From Gammaproteobacteria bacterium (GTDB lineage Bacteria > Pseudomonadota > Gammaproteobacteria > Steroidobacterales > GCA-2729495), in the NCBI GenBank assembly GCA_020853135.1, contig JADYZO010000129.1, forward strand, positions 1-47,985: a stretch of 47,985 bases of DNA. The letters are read 5' to 3'. The position numbers and the translations under genes were made by a program. Below, in pieces: positions 30,501 to 39,538 of the stretch. A model generated the notes under the pieces. The model ran no database searches, was not told where the DNA came from, and saw nothing but the letters and a program-made list of their open reading frames with translations. Positions within the stretch are counted from its first letter, which is position 1. Each line of letters opens with the position of its first letter.

Positions 30501-31214
30501 ATGGCGAAGATCAGCATCGACAAGAAGATCGTCGGTTACCGGGTCGAGGGTGCCGACGGCAAGGGCGCGGAGGCCAGGGCCGAGAAGCCGGTCGTGCGTG
30601 ACATCAGCGTCGACGGCAAGGTCGTGCGCATGCACGAGAAGCTCGAGCGCCCCGAGATGCTCCTCGGTTCCACCTACAAGGTGAAGACGCCGGTCTCCGA
30701 CCACGCCATGTACGTGACCATCAACGACATCATCCTCAACCAGGGCACCGAGCACGAGCAGCGGCGGCCCTTCGAGATATTCATCAACTCGAAGAACCTC
30801 GACCACTACCAGTGGATCGTGGCCCTCACCCGGCTGATGTCCGCGGTGTTCCGCAAGGGTGGCGACGTGACCTTCATGGTCGACGAGCTCAAGGCGGTGT
30901 TCGACCCGCGTGGCGGCTACTGGCAGCCGGGCGGCAAGTTCATGCCCTCGATCATCGCCGAGCTTGGCCACATCGTCGAGAAGCACCTCAAGGCCATCGG
31001 CCTGCTGCCTGCCGACTCGCTGGATGAGCAGCAGAAGCGCCTGGTCGAGATGAAGCGCAAGGAGTACGAGGAGCGCAACCGCCAGCAGGATGCCTTCTCC
31101 AAGGGCCACTACCCGGACGGTGCCCAGCTCTGCAAGGTCTGCAACACCACCGCCGTGGTGATGATGGACGGCTGCCTGACCTGCCTCGCCTGCGGCGACT
31201 CGAAGTGCGGGTGA
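30501..31214 (+). CDS. nrdJb: Class II ribonucleotide reductase subunit NrdJb (TSCPD domain)
   Basis: A 237-aa protein with a TSCPD-type domain (from about STYKVKTPVSDHAMYVTIND to the ELGHIVEKHL helix) and a C-terminal cysteine cluster CKVCNTT ... CLTCLACGDSKCG that could carry reducing equivalents to NrdJa or bind zinc. The start at 30501 is set by GGAGAG with a 6-nt spacer; the gene is 33 bp after nrdJa. In P. aeruginosa both proteins are needed for the class II enzyme. A perfect 21-bp hairpin begins 13 bp after the stop. Confidence 0.93.
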   Translation: MAKISIDKKIVGYRVEGADGKGAEARAEKPVVRDISVDGKVVRMHEKLERPEMLLGSTYKVKTPVSDHAMYVTINDIILNQGTEHEQRRPFEIFINSKNLDHYQWIVALTRLMSAVFRKGGDVTFMVDELKAVFDPRGGYWQPGGKFMPSIIAELGHIVEKHLKAIGLLPADSLDEQQKRLVEMKRKEYEERNRQQDAFSKGHYPDGAQLCKVCNTTAVVMMDGCLTCLACGDSKCG

Positions 31215-31227
31215 GGCGCCGCGGTGG

Positions 31228-31294
31228 CGGTGCCGGGGAGGCCTCCGAAGTCGCTCCTCGTTATTCGCCTGGTTCGGAGGCCTCCCCGGCACCG
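31228..31294. repeat. Conserved-loop hairpin A
   Basis: Arms 31228-31248 and 31274-31294 are perfect complements (21 bp). The 25-nt loop starts with AGTCGCTCCTCGTTATTCGC (31249-31268). It may also terminate nrdJab transcription, though no U-tract follows. Confidence 0.85.
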
Positions 31295-31344
31295 TTCAAG
31301 CCCGTTCATTCCTTCGGTTTGCTGCTGTCGGTGAGCGGCCCGGA

Positions 31345-31399
31345 GGCAGGGCCCTCCGGACAAAGCGAATAACGAGGAGCGACTCCGGAGGGCCCTGCC
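31345..31399. repeat. Conserved-loop hairpin B, inverted relative to A
   Basis: Arms 31345-31360 and 31384-31399 are perfect complements (16 bp). The loop holds the exact reverse complement (31365-31384) of the 20-nt loop sequence of hairpin A, while the outer stem sequence differs. The two hairpins are 50 bp apart. Confidence 0.85.
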
Positions 31400-31473
31400 G
31401 CAAGGGCCGCCGCCATCCCGGGATCGCCTGGTCCCGTCGCAAGGGCGGGCGCCGCGCCGGGTGCATCCGCCTG

Positions 31474-31479
31474 TAGACT
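31474..31479 (+). promoter_or_regulatory. -10 element of the hldE-waaA operon
   Basis: TAGACT ends 6 nt before the ATG of an 8-codon ORF and 29 nt before hldE. No clear -35 at 17 bp. Confidence 0.35.
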
Positions 31480-31485
31480 ACGCTC

Positions 31486-31512
31486 ATGACCTGCAGCCAC
31501 GGCAACCCATGA
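31486..31512 (+). CDS. Eight-codon upstream ORF coupled to hldE
   Basis: ATG ACC TGC AGC CAC GGC AAC CCA TGA encodes MTCSHGNP; its stop overlaps the hldE ATG in an ATGA junction. A -10 lies 6 nt upstream, so the ATG may be the very start of the mRNA. No Shine-Dalgarno for hldE is seen, so initiation there could depend on this ORF. Expression is not proven. Confidence 0.35.
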   Translation: MTCSHGNP

Positions 31513-32936
31513 GCCTCACCGTCCCCGACTTCTCCAGCGTCAAGGCCCTGGTCGCCGGTGACGTCATGCTCGACCAGTACTGGTTCGGGCCCACCTCGCG
31601 GATCTCGCCGGAGGCGCCGGTGCCGGTCGTCAGGGTCACCCAGTCACAGGCGCGGCCCGGCGGCGCCGCCAACGTCGCGGTCAATCTCGCCAGCCTCGGC
31701 GCCTGCACCACGCTCGCCGGCGTCGTCGGCCGGGACGCGGGCGGTGCCACGCTGCGCCAGGTGCTCGGCGAGCGCGGCATCGTGCTGGACCTCGTCGAAT
31801 CCCCCGCGCGGCCCACCATCACCAAGCTGCGTGTGCTGAGCCGCAACCAGCAGCTCATCCGCCTCGACACCGAGGACGCCTTTGGTTCCGCGGAGGCGCG
31901 GCTGCTGCTGGAACGCGTGTCCCGCGTGGCGGGCACCGCCTCCGTGTGCATCCTGTCGGACTACGGCAAGGGCAGCCTGCTCGAGGTGGCTGGCCTGGTG
32001 GCCGCGGCCCGCGCTGCGCGGGTGCCGGTGCTGGTGGATCCGAAGGGCACCGACTTCGCGCGTTACCGGGGCGCCACACTGCTCACGCCCAACCTTGCCG
32101 AGTTCGAGGCCGTGGCCGGCACCACTGGTCCGGATGCGGACCTCGAAGCGCGCGCCCGGCGGATGCGTGCCGATCTCGAACTCGAGGCGCTGGTGGTGAC
32201 ACTGGGCGAGCGCGGCCTGCTGGTGGTGAGTGGCAGCGGCGGATCGGCCTTCCTGCCGGCCCGCGCCCGTGAGGTGTTCGACGTCACCGGCGCCGGCGAC
32301 ACCGTCATCGCTGCGCTGGCGGCGGGCATCGGCGCCGGCATGACGCTGACGGATGCGGCGGCGCTCGCCAACGTGGCCGCGGGGATCGTCGTGCGCAAGA
32401 TCGGCGTCGCCGCGGTGACGCCGGTCGAACTGCGCCAGGAACTGCACGAGCACGGCCTCGGTGGCCGCAGCATCGTCGGCCGGGGGGACATCGGCCGCGT
32501 GGTGTCCGAGGCGCGCTCCCGCGGCGAGCGCATCGTCATGACCAATGGGGTCTTCGACATCCTGCACGCCGGCCACGTCGGCTACCTGGAGGAGGCCAAG
32601 GCCCGTGGCGACCGCCTGCTGGTGGCCGTCAACGACGATGACTCCGTGCGCCGCCTCAAGGGAACCGGGCGCCCGATCAACCCGCTGGCCGACCGCATGG
32701 CCGTGCTGGCGGCCCTGGCCGCGGTGGACTGGGTCGTGCCCTTCGGCGAGGACACGCCCGCCGCGCTGATCGGCGAGCTGTTGCCCGACGTGCTGGTCAA
32801 GGGTGGCGACTACCGGCCGGAGGACATCGCCGGCGCCCCGGCGGTCATCGCCAGCGGTGGACGTGTTGAAGTTCTGCCGTTCCGCGAAGGCCGCTCGACG
32901 ACGCGGATGCTGGACGCCATCCGCGCGCGGCGCTAA
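31509..32936 (+). CDS. hldE: Bifunctional heptose-7-phosphate kinase / heptose-1-phosphate adenylyltransferase
   Basis: A 475-aa two-domain enzyme of ADP-heptose synthesis for lipopolysaccharide inner core. The N-terminal ribokinase-like part (to about residue 315) shows VAGDVMLDQYW, RPGGAANVAVNLA and the catalytic DVTGAGDTVIAAL; the C-terminal nucleotidyltransferase part shows MTNGVFDILHAGHVGYL with the HxGH motif and VKGGDY. Both are intact. It is followed after 8 bp by waaA, giving an inner-core operon. The start at 31509 matches the family; an in-frame ATG at 31461 lies upstream of the -10. Confidence 0.95.
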   Translation: MSLTVPDFSSVKALVAGDVMLDQYWFGPTSRISPEAPVPVVRVTQSQARPGGAANVAVNLASLGACTTLAGVVGRDAGGATLRQVLGERGIVLDLVESPARPTITKLRVLSRNQQLIRLDTEDAFGSAEARLLLERVSRVAGTASVCILSDYGKGSLLEVAGLVAAARAARVPVLVDPKGTDFARYRGATLLTPNLAEFEAVAGTTGPDADLEARARRMRADLELEALVVTLGERGLLVVSGSGGSAFLPARAREVFDVTGAGDTVIAALAAGIGAGMTLTDAAALANVAAGIVVRKIGVAAVTPVELRQELHEHGLGGRSIVGRGDIGRVVSEARSRGERIVMTNGVFDILHAGHVGYLEEAKARGDRLLVAVNDDDSVRRLKGTGRPINPLADRMAVLAALAAVDWVVPFGEDTPAALIGELLPDVLVKGGDYRPEDIAGAPAVIASGGRVEVLPFREGRSTTRMLDAIRARR

Positions 32937-32944
32937 CCGGCACC

Positions 32945-34225
32945 GTGCGGTTCCTCTACGTCCTGTTGTCCTGGCTGGCGGCACCGGTCTTCGTCGGCCA
33001 CCTGCTCTGGCGCAGCCTGCGCCAGCCGGGCTATCGCCGGCGCATCGCCGAGCGGTTCGGCTTCGGCTTCCGGCGCCTGCCCGTGCCGAGCATCTGGATT
33101 CATGCCGTCTCGGTGGGCGAAGTGACGGCTGCCGCGCCACTGCTGCGCGCGCTGCGCGAGCGGCACCCGGCGACCCCGGTTGTCGTCACGACCATGACAC
33201 CCACGGGATCCGAACGCGCGCGGGACCTGTTCGGCAGTTCGGTGATCCACTGCTATGTGCCCTACGATGCCCCGGGACCGGTGCGCCGCTTCTTCGACTG
33301 GGTGCGCCCCGGACTGGTGGTGGTGCTGGAGACCGAGATCTGGCCAAACCTCTTCCACGAGTGCGGCCGCCGCCGTGTGCCGCTGGTGCTGGCCAGCGCC
33401 AGGGTCTCGGTCAAGTCACTGCGTCGCTACCGGATCCTGTTCGGTCTCATCCGCGATACCCTGGCGCACGGCATCGTCATCGGTGCCCAGAGCGCCGCTG
33501 ATGCCGGGCGCTTCCTCACCCTGGGCGCCAACCCGGCGCGCACCCACGTGACCGGCAACATCAAGTTCGACTATGAGCTGGCGCCCGACGTGGCTGCGCG
33601 CGGGCGGGAGTTCCGTGCCAGGCAGGCGCCGGGCCGGCCGGTGTGGATTGCCGCCAGCACGCACCAGGGCGAGGAGGAGATACTCATCGAGGCGCATCGG
33701 GTGGTGCTGCGCGCAGATCCCTCGGCCCTGCTGATCCTGGTGCCGCGGCACCCGGAACGCTTTGCCGCCGTTGCAGCCCTGCTGGAGCGCTCAGGCCTCG
33801 GTACCGTGGCCCGCAGCAGTGGGGTGCCCTGCAAGGCGGATACCCAGGTCTTCCTGGGCGACAGCATGGGTGAGCTGACCATGCTCTACGCCGCGGCCGA
33901 CGTGGCCTTTGTCGGCGGCAGCCTGGTCACGGTGGGCGGCCACAACCTGCTGGAACCGGCGGCCCTCGGCCTGCCCTCCGTCACCGGACCCTGCAACTTC
34001 AATGCGCCCGATATCGCCGGCCTGCTGGTCGAGCGTGGCGCCACGAGCGTGGCGCGCGATGCCGCGGAGATCGCAGCCCAGGTGCTGGGGTTGCTGGCCG
34101 ACCCCGCCGAGCGGGCCAGGCGGGGTCGGGAGGGGCTCGATGCGCTGGCCAGCAACCGTGGTGCGGTGAACCGCCTGCTGGCGCTGGTGGAGCCGCTGGC
34201 GGTACCGCTGGTGGATCAGGGCTGA
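32945..34225 (+). CDS. waaA: 3-deoxy-D-manno-octulosonic acid (Kdo) transferase
   Basis: A 426-aa GT30 glycosyltransferase that adds Kdo from CMP-Kdo to lipid IVA. An N-terminal membrane anchor (FLYVLLSWLAAPVFVGHLLW) is followed by WIHAVSVGEV with the catalytic base Glu59, LETEIWPNL, SARVS, and the donor-binding VGGSLVTVGGHNLLEPAALG. The start is GTG at 32945. It ends 3 bp before the convergent tolC stop, leaving no intergenic terminator. Confidence 0.95.
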   Translation: MRFLYVLLSWLAAPVFVGHLLWRSLRQPGYRRRIAERFGFGFRRLPVPSIWIHAVSVGEVTAAAPLLRALRERHPATPVVVTTMTPTGSERARDLFGSSVIHCYVPYDAPGPVRRFFDWVRPGLVVVLETEIWPNLFHECGRRRVPLVLASARVSVKSLRRYRILFGLIRDTLAHGIVIGAQSAADAGRFLTLGANPARTHVTGNIKFDYELAPDVAARGREFRARQAPGRPVWIAASTHQGEEEILIEAHRVVLRADPSALLILVPRHPERFAAVAALLERSGLGTVARSSGVPCKADTQVFLGDSMGELTMLYAAADVAFVGGSLVTVGGHNLLEPAALGLPSVTGPCNFNAPDIAGLLVERGATSVARDAAEIAAQVLGLLADPAERARRGREGLDALASNRGAVNRLLALVEPLAVPLVDQG

Positions 34226-34228
34226 GGG

Positions 34229-35647
34229 TTACTCTGGCCGGACCGGGAGGGCGGGCTCGCCCGCGGCAGGACTGGAGCCGAGCCAGCTGTTCGCGTGCTG
34301 CACGTCTTCGTCACCCAGGGTGCCTGCGGCCTCCTTGAGTTTGAGCACATCGACGATGTAGTCGTAGCGGCTGCGGGCGAAATTGGTCTGGGCCTGGTAC
34401 AGCTGGCGGCGGGACTCGAGCACGTCCACGGTCGTGCGGGTGCCGACCTCGAAGCCGGCTTCCGTGGCCTGCAGGGCCGTCTCGGCCGACTTCAGCGCCT
34501 GCGCCAGTGCCTTCACGCGCGAGATGTCGGTGATGACGGCCTGGTAGGCGTCCCGGGTCGAGCGCTCGGTCTGGCGTGCCGTGCGCTCCAGGCGCTCCTT
34601 GGAGGCCCGGTGCTGGTAGACCGCCTGCTGCACCTTGGAACTGGTGGCGCCGCCGCTGAAGATCGGCAGGGTGGCCTGCAGGGAGATGCTGTCGTTGGTC
34701 TGGTCCGTGGCGGTCGGCCCGATCGTTGGCGTGGTGCCGAACCGGCCGTTGGTCTTGCCATCCTGGTCGATGTTGTTGCGGCTGGCGACCAGATCCACCG
34801 TCGGCAGGTGCCCCGAGCGGGCGATGTTGATGTTGTCCCGCGCGATGTCCGCATCGAGCTGGGCGGCCTGGAGGCCGAAGTTCTGCTGCAGGGCCATCTC
34901 CACCCACTGGTTCTCGTCCGCCGGTTCGGGGGAGATCAGCGGGAGGTCCGCCACCGGCTTGGCCAGTTCGCCCGGGTAGTCCCCGACGATCTCGCGCAGC
35001 ACTTCCTTGCTGTTGGCCAGCTGGCGCTTGGCAACGATTTCGCTGGCGACCGACTGGTCATAGCCGGCCTGGGCCTCCTGCACGTCGGTGATGGCGATCA
35101 GGCCCACCTCGAAGCGCTTCTGGGCCTGCTCGAGCTGCCGGCCGATGGCCTCGCGTGCCGCGACATTGGCTGCCAGGGTGTCCTCGGCGGCGAGCACGTT
35201 GAAGTAGGCATCCGCCACGCGGGTGTACAGGTCGAGTTCCGCGACCCGATAGTTGAGGTCAGCCTGTACGAGCTGCTTGTCGGCCTGGCGCAGGCGCACC
35301 CACTGGTCCCAGCGGAACAGCGTCTGGCGCAGCTGCAGGCCCCAGTCGGTTTCATCATTGCGGGTGTGCGACGTGCTCGTGGAGAAGATCGAGCCGAAGG
35401 ACAGCCCGCTGCGGGTGCTCTGGGAGGCGTTCTTGGCGAGGCTGCCGGTGGCGGAGATCTGCGGCAGCAGGGCGCCCAGCGCCTGCGGCCTGGCCTCGCG
35501 GGTGGCCATCCGCGTGGCTTCCGCCTCCCGCAGCTGCGGGTCATTCTGGCGCGCCAGCTGGTAGATGTCCCAGAGGGTGTCGGCCCTCGCGAGCTGGGCG
35601 GCGAGGAGGAGGGCGCCAATGCCGAGACAGGTGGTTCTGAGTGCCAT
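34229..35647 (-). CDS. tolC: TolC-family outer-membrane efflux channel
   Basis: A 472-aa TolC protein with signal peptide (hydrophobic core CLGIGALLLAAQLARA, cleavage before DTLWDIYQ) and two repeats of the outer-membrane efflux domain. Typical segments are QLRQTLFRWDQW, FNVLAAEDTL, GLIAITDVQEAQAGYD and, in the second half, GFEVGTRTTVDVLESRRQLY. It forms the trimeric exit duct for tripartite pumps and type I secretion. The ATG at 35647 was chosen because GGAAG lies 7 nt upstream; ATG 35653 overlaps that site. The next gene upstream on this strand encodes a Pcm-family protein. Confidence 0.94.
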   Translation of the reverse strand: MALRTTCLGIGALLLAAQLARADTLWDIYQLARQNDPQLREAEATRMATREARPQALGALLPQISATGSLAKNASQSTRSGLSFGSIFSTSTSHTRNDETDWGLQLRQTLFRWDQWVRLRQADKQLVQADLNYRVAELDLYTRVADAYFNVLAAEDTLAANVAAREAIGRQLEQAQKRFEVGLIAITDVQEAQAGYDQSVASEIVAKRQLANSKEVLREIVGDYPGELAKPVADLPLISPEPADENQWVEMALQQNFGLQAAQLDADIARDNINIARSGHLPTVDLVASRNNIDQDGKTNGRFGTTPTIGPTATDQTNDSISLQATLPIFSGGATSSKVQQAVYQHRASKERLERTARQTERSTRDAYQAVITDISRVKALAQALKSAETALQATEAGFEVGTRTTVDVLESRRQLYQAQTNFARSRYDYIVDVLKLKEAAGTLGDEDVQHANSWLGSSPAAGEPALPVRPE

Positions 35648-35818
35648 TTGCATTCTTCCGCGTGGTTTATCCGGCGGGACGCGCCCTGCCGGGAGGCGGG
35701 TGGGTGGCCCGGCCCGCGACACAGCCTAAAGCAATCCCCGCCCTGCTCCGAGTCCCATACTGTAACGTTTTGTAACGACAGGCGGGGAACCGGCCTGCCG
35801 GGCAGGGACCGCGCGGTT

Positions 35819-36478
35819 TCAGAACACGAAGTTCTCGGGCTGCGGCGCGTTGTCGAGCGGCGGCAGGCTGGTCTCGAACAGCGATTGGCTCTGCCACCCG
35901 CCCTGCGCCTCACGCCTCAGCAGCCAGGCCTCCATGGCGGGGGGCTGGCCGACGACGACGAACAGGCGCCCGCCGGGCGCCAGCCACTCGCGAAAGCGCG
36001 TGTCCGGCAGCGGCAGCGAGCCGCTGACCGCGATGCAGTCGAACGGGCCGGCGGGCTGCCACTCGAAGGCATCCCGGGTGAGCACTTCGCAATTGGCGGT
36101 GCCGGTCTCGTGCAGGACGCGGCGTGCCGCCTCGGCCAGTGCAGGGCGGATCTCCAGGCTCGTCACCTGCGCGCCGAGGCGGGCGAGGCAGGCGGCAAGG
36201 AAGCCGCTGCCGGTGCCGATCTCGAGCACCCGGTCCGCCGGGGTGACCGCCAGTGCCTGCAGGATGCGGCCCTCGACCTGCGGGGTGAGCATGTGCTGGC
36301 CATCCGGAAGGGGCACGGCCGTATCGGCAAAGGCCAGCTTGCGGTAGGCCGCCGGCACGAAGCGCTCGCGCGGTACCTCGCTCATGACCTGCAGGACGCC
36401 CGGGTCCAGCACCGACCAGGCGCGCACCTGCTGGGTGACCATCTGCTGGCGGGCTGCTTCGTTCGTCATGGCTGTCAT
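35819..36478 (-). CDS. Protein-L-isoaspartate O-methyltransferase family protein
   Basis: A 219-aa SAM-dependent methyltransferase: RQQMVTQQVRAWSVLDPGVL at the N-terminus, VPRERFVPAAYRKLAFAD, the SAM motif VLEIGTGSGFLAACLA and LAPGGRLFVVVG. Canonical Pcm repairs isoaspartyl residues. Here the substrate-loop region reads GQHMLTPQVEGR rather than the usual TISQP, so activity is uncertain; this tolC-linked subgroup is often called Pcm-like. The start may be 36478 or 36469 (MTNEAARQQ); neither has a good ribosome site. Confidence 0.87.
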   Translation of the reverse strand: MTAMTNEAARQQMVTQQVRAWSVLDPGVLQVMSEVPRERFVPAAYRKLAFADTAVPLPDGQHMLTPQVEGRILQALAVTPADRVLEIGTGSGFLAACLARLGAQVTSLEIRPALAEAARRVLHETGTANCEVLTRDAFEWQPAGPFDCIAVSGSLPLPDTRFREWLAPGGRLFVVVGQPPAMEAWLLRREAQGGWQSQSLFETSLPPLDNAPQPENFVF

Positions 36479-36702
36479 GGATCAGGCCGGCGATCGTGCT
36501 GGGCCGCACGGACGGCCGCAAGGGTAAGGAGTTTGCCGGTGCCAGACAAGGCGTGGAGCGACCCCGATTATGGTGAAAACCACCCGTGCCGGGTGAGGGG
36601 CATGGGCTATGCTGTGGAAAAACCACGGCCGGACAGCACGTTCGGCGACACCCACATCATGACGAGGCCGGACAACGGCTACGGACTGCGCCGGTGGCTG
36701 AG

Positions 36703-39027
36703 ATGACCATATTGTGGCTGGTCGGTCCGCTGGTGGCCGGTTGCCTCGGCCTGGCCGGCATGGCGGCCGTATTCTGGCTTGCCGGCCGCCGGCAGGCGGC
36801 GCGGCTGGCCGCGCTGCAAAGGGATGTGCGGGAGGCGGCCGGGGCCCCGTCCCCCGGCCAGCGTGCCGACTATGCACGTGATTTTCCGGAGCTCGCCGGG
36901 CTAGGCGAGGCCATCAACCGGCTGTTCGCGGTGCTGGACAGCCGTGAGCGGCAGCTGCGCGAGCGCGAGGCGCTGTTTGCCGACCTCGCCAACACCATGC
37001 CGGATGTCGTGGTCGTGCACCGCGAGGACGTCATCTTCGCCAACCGGGCCGCCGCCGCCCTGCTGGGCCTGCCAGCCGAACAACTCGTCGGCCGCCCGGT
37101 CACCGATCTCGTGCGCCCGGCCTACCGCGCCATGACACGCAGCGGCGTGACCCGGCGCCTCGCCGGGGAGAGCCTGCCCGGGCCCGTGGAGGTGCAACTC
37201 GCCGGTGGCGAGGAAGCCGAGCTCTGGGCCGAGGTCACGGCGGGGGTCATCGACTACCGCGGCCAGCGCGCCATCCTCAGCATCGCGCGCGACATCAGCT
37301 ACCGCAAGAACGTCGAGGCCAGCCTCGGCCGGGGCCGGCAGCAGGCACAGATCACCCTGGAGTCCATCGGCGAGGGCGTGGTCACCGCCGATGCCGAAGG
37401 GCTCATCGACTACATGAATGCCGCGGCCGAGAAGCTGACTGGCGTGGCCCGGGAGAATGCCATCGGCCGGCGGCTGCCGGACGTCGCCAGGCTGGTGGAC
37501 GAGGCCGACCGGCGCGACCTCGGCGACCCCATCCAGCGCTGCCTCAGCGACCGCCGCCGCGTCAACATGGGCCGGCGTGCCATGTTGCTGTCCACGGCGG
37601 GTGGCAGGGAGCTTTCCGTCGAGCTGACGGCCTCGCCCATCAAGGGACCGGGGGAGGCGATTGCCGGCGCGGTGGTGATCATGCACGACGTCTCGGAGAT
37701 CCGCGGCCTCACCAAGCGCATGAGCTACCAGGCCACCCACGATGCGCTGACGGGCCTGATCAACCGCCGTGAATTCGAGCGGCGCCTGGAAGAGGCGCTG
37801 CAGGCGGTGCGCGAGCAGGACGTCACCCACGTGCTCTGCTATCTCGACCTCGACCGCTTCAAGCCGGTGAACGATACCTGCGGCCATATTGCCGGCGACA
37901 GCCTGCTGCGGGCCGTGGCCGCGCTCATCCGCGAGAAGGTCCGCGAATCCGACGCGGTGGCGCGCCTGGGCGGCGACGAGTTCGGCGTGCTGCTGCTCGG
38001 CTGCCCGCTCGAGAAGGCACGGCAGATCGCCGATGACGTCTGTGCTGCCGTGCGCGACTACCGCTTCGTGTGGCGTGACCGGGTGTTCCAGATCGGGGTG
38101 AGCATCGGGCTGGTGGAGATCGGCCGCGACAGTGCCTCCATCGAGGACGTCCTCAGCGCGGCGGACTCCGCCTGCTACGTGGCCAAGCAGGAGGGACGTG
38201 GCCAGGTGCACGTCTATTCGGCCCGCGACGAGGTGGCCGCCCGGCAGCGTGGCGAGATCTACTGGTTGCGCCAGCTGCAGGCGGCACTCAAGGACAACCG
38301 CCTGGACCTCTGCGTGCAGCCGATCCTCGCGGTGGGCAGCCGGTCGGGACGGGGCCCCGCCCTGGAGGTCTTCCTGCGCCTCGCCGACGAGGCGGGCCGG
38401 CTGGTGCCGCCGCGGGAGTTCCTGCCGGCGGCGGAACGCTACCACCTGGTCGGTGGCCTGGACCGCTGGGTCGTGCGCACGACCCTGGCGGCACTCGGCC
38501 AGGGCGTGATCCGTGTGCCGGAAAACCGGAGCTGCACCATCAACCTGTCGGCGCAGAGCCTCAGCGAGGAGGATTTCCTCGAGTTCGTGGTGGAGTGCCT
38601 GGACCAGAGCCAGGTGTCGCCCGCGCAGGTCTGTTTCGAGGTGACCGAGACGGTCCTCATGGCCGATCCCGAGCGCGCCGAGCGCTTCGCCAGCGTCCTG
38701 CACGGCATGGGTTGCCAGTTCGGGCTGGATGATTTCGGCAGCGGCGTGGGCGCGCTCGCCAGCCTGCGCGGCCTGGACATCGACTACCTGAAGATCGATG
38801 GTGCCTATACCCGCGACCTGCGCGCCGACGGCATCAACCGGCAGGTGGTGGCCGCCATCACCCAGCTCGCCAGGACCATCGGCCTCAAGGTGGTGGCCGA
38901 GCAGGTTGAATCACAGGCCGACTTCGACGCGCTGCGTGAACTCGGTGTGGATTTCATCCAGGGCTACTTCGTCGAGCGGCCCCGCCGCCTCGGCGAGGCG
39001 GCTGCGGTGGCGGCGACGGTGAGCTGA
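36703..39027 (+). CDS. PAS-PAS-GGDEF-EAL cyclic-di-GMP enzyme
   Basis: A 774-aa signalling protein: one N-terminal membrane helix (about 3-27), two PAS domains (about 85-200 and 215-335), GGDEF and EAL. GGDEF is intact (residues 423-427) and is preceded by RESD five residues upstream, a complete inhibitory I-site. In the EAL domain the motif reads EVFLR (Glu555), and the other metal and catalytic positions are kept: INLSA, FEVTET, LDDFGSG, YLKIDG, AEQVES and QGYF. Both synthesis and breakdown of c-di-GMP are thus possible. The start is ATG 36703; the longer frame from 36586 is unlikely. No partner gene is adjacent. Confidence 0.92.
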   Translation: MTILWLVGPLVAGCLGLAGMAAVFWLAGRRQAARLAALQRDVREAAGAPSPGQRADYARDFPELAGLGEAINRLFAVLDSRERQLREREALFADLANTMPDVVVVHREDVIFANRAAAALLGLPAEQLVGRPVTDLVRPAYRAMTRSGVTRRLAGESLPGPVEVQLAGGEEAELWAEVTAGVIDYRGQRAILSIARDISYRKNVEASLGRGRQQAQITLESIGEGVVTADAEGLIDYMNAAAEKLTGVARENAIGRRLPDVARLVDEADRRDLGDPIQRCLSDRRRVNMGRRAMLLSTAGGRELSVELTASPIKGPGEAIAGAVVIMHDVSEIRGLTKRMSYQATHDALTGLINRREFERRLEEALQAVREQDVTHVLCYLDLDRFKPVNDTCGHIAGDSLLRAVAALIREKVRESDAVARLGGDEFGVLLLGCPLEKARQIADDVCAAVRDYRFVWRDRVFQIGVSIGLVEIGRDSASIEDVLSAADSACYVAKQEGRGQVHVYSARDEVAARQRGEIYWLRQLQAALKDNRLDLCVQPILAVGSRSGRGPALEVFLRLADEAGRLVPPREFLPAAERYHLVGGLDRWVVRTTLAALGQGVIRVPENRSCTINLSAQSLSEEDFLEFVVECLDQSQVSPAQVCFEVTETVLMADPERAERFASVLHGMGCQFGLDDFGSGVGALASLRGLDIDYLKIDGAYTRDLRADGINRQVVAAITQLARTIGLKVVAEQVESQADFDALRELGVDFIQGYFVERPRRLGEAAAVAATVS

Positions 39028-39040
39028 GAGAAGACGAGTC

Positions 39041-39054
39041 ATGCCAGCTGGCAT
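39041..39054. repeat. 14-bp perfect palindrome
   Basis: ATGCCAGCTGGCAT, 13 bp after the GGDEF-EAL stop in the gap to a convergent gene. It may be part of a terminator or a protein site. Confidence 0.4.
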
Positions 39055-39103
39055 CATCAGTCGCTCACCGGCCAGATGCCTTGGGGAGTGATCGGCGGAT
39101 CAT

Positions 39104-39538
39104 TCACGTCGGCAGGCACCGCAACTCCCCCGGCTGCGCCTGGAACACGTGGGCGACGAGGCGCCAGCCGTCGGGGTGGCGGCGCGCGATGTAGGCGGAG
39201 GAGAGTACCTCCTTTCCCGCGGCAGGGTCGCGCGCGTTGAAGCGGCGGTAGTGGAAGCTGGCGAACATGAGGCCGCCGCCGAGATCGCAATGCGAGACGT
39301 GCGCGAGTTCGGAGTGGGTGAAGCCTGCCTTGTCGAGCTCGGCACGCAGCCCGGACAGCAGGGTCACGATGGCATCGGGCGTCGGCAGCGTGCTGGTGGT
39401 TTCCGCCTCGAACACGTAGACCGGCGGACGATAGACCTCATTGGCGATGCAGGCGAAGTCCTTCGCGTTCCAGGCCTCGATGTAGCGTTGGAACAGGGCC
39501 TCGATCTGCCTGGCGTCATCAGGTGGCGGGGTGGTCAT
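39104..39538 (-). CDS. NTF2/SnoaL-like protein
   Basis: A 144-aa protein with the cone-shaped NTF2-like pattern: helical start QIEALFQRYIEAWNAKDFACIA, then VYRPPVYVFEA, HVSHCDLGGGLMFASFHYRRF and the closing strand GWRLVAHVFQAQ. Members include ring-modifying isomerases, dehydratases and many unknowns; no function can be assigned. The start overlaps the stop of the reductase gene (ATGA), so translation is coupled, and it is the last gene of the accessory cluster. Confidence 0.72.
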   Translation of the reverse strand: MTTPPPDDARQIEALFQRYIEAWNAKDFACIANEVYRPPVYVFEAETTSTLPTPDAIVTLLSGLRAELDKAGFTHSELAHVSHCDLGGGLMFASFHYRRFNARDPAAGKEVLSSAYIARRHPDGWRLVAHVFQAQPGELRCLPT

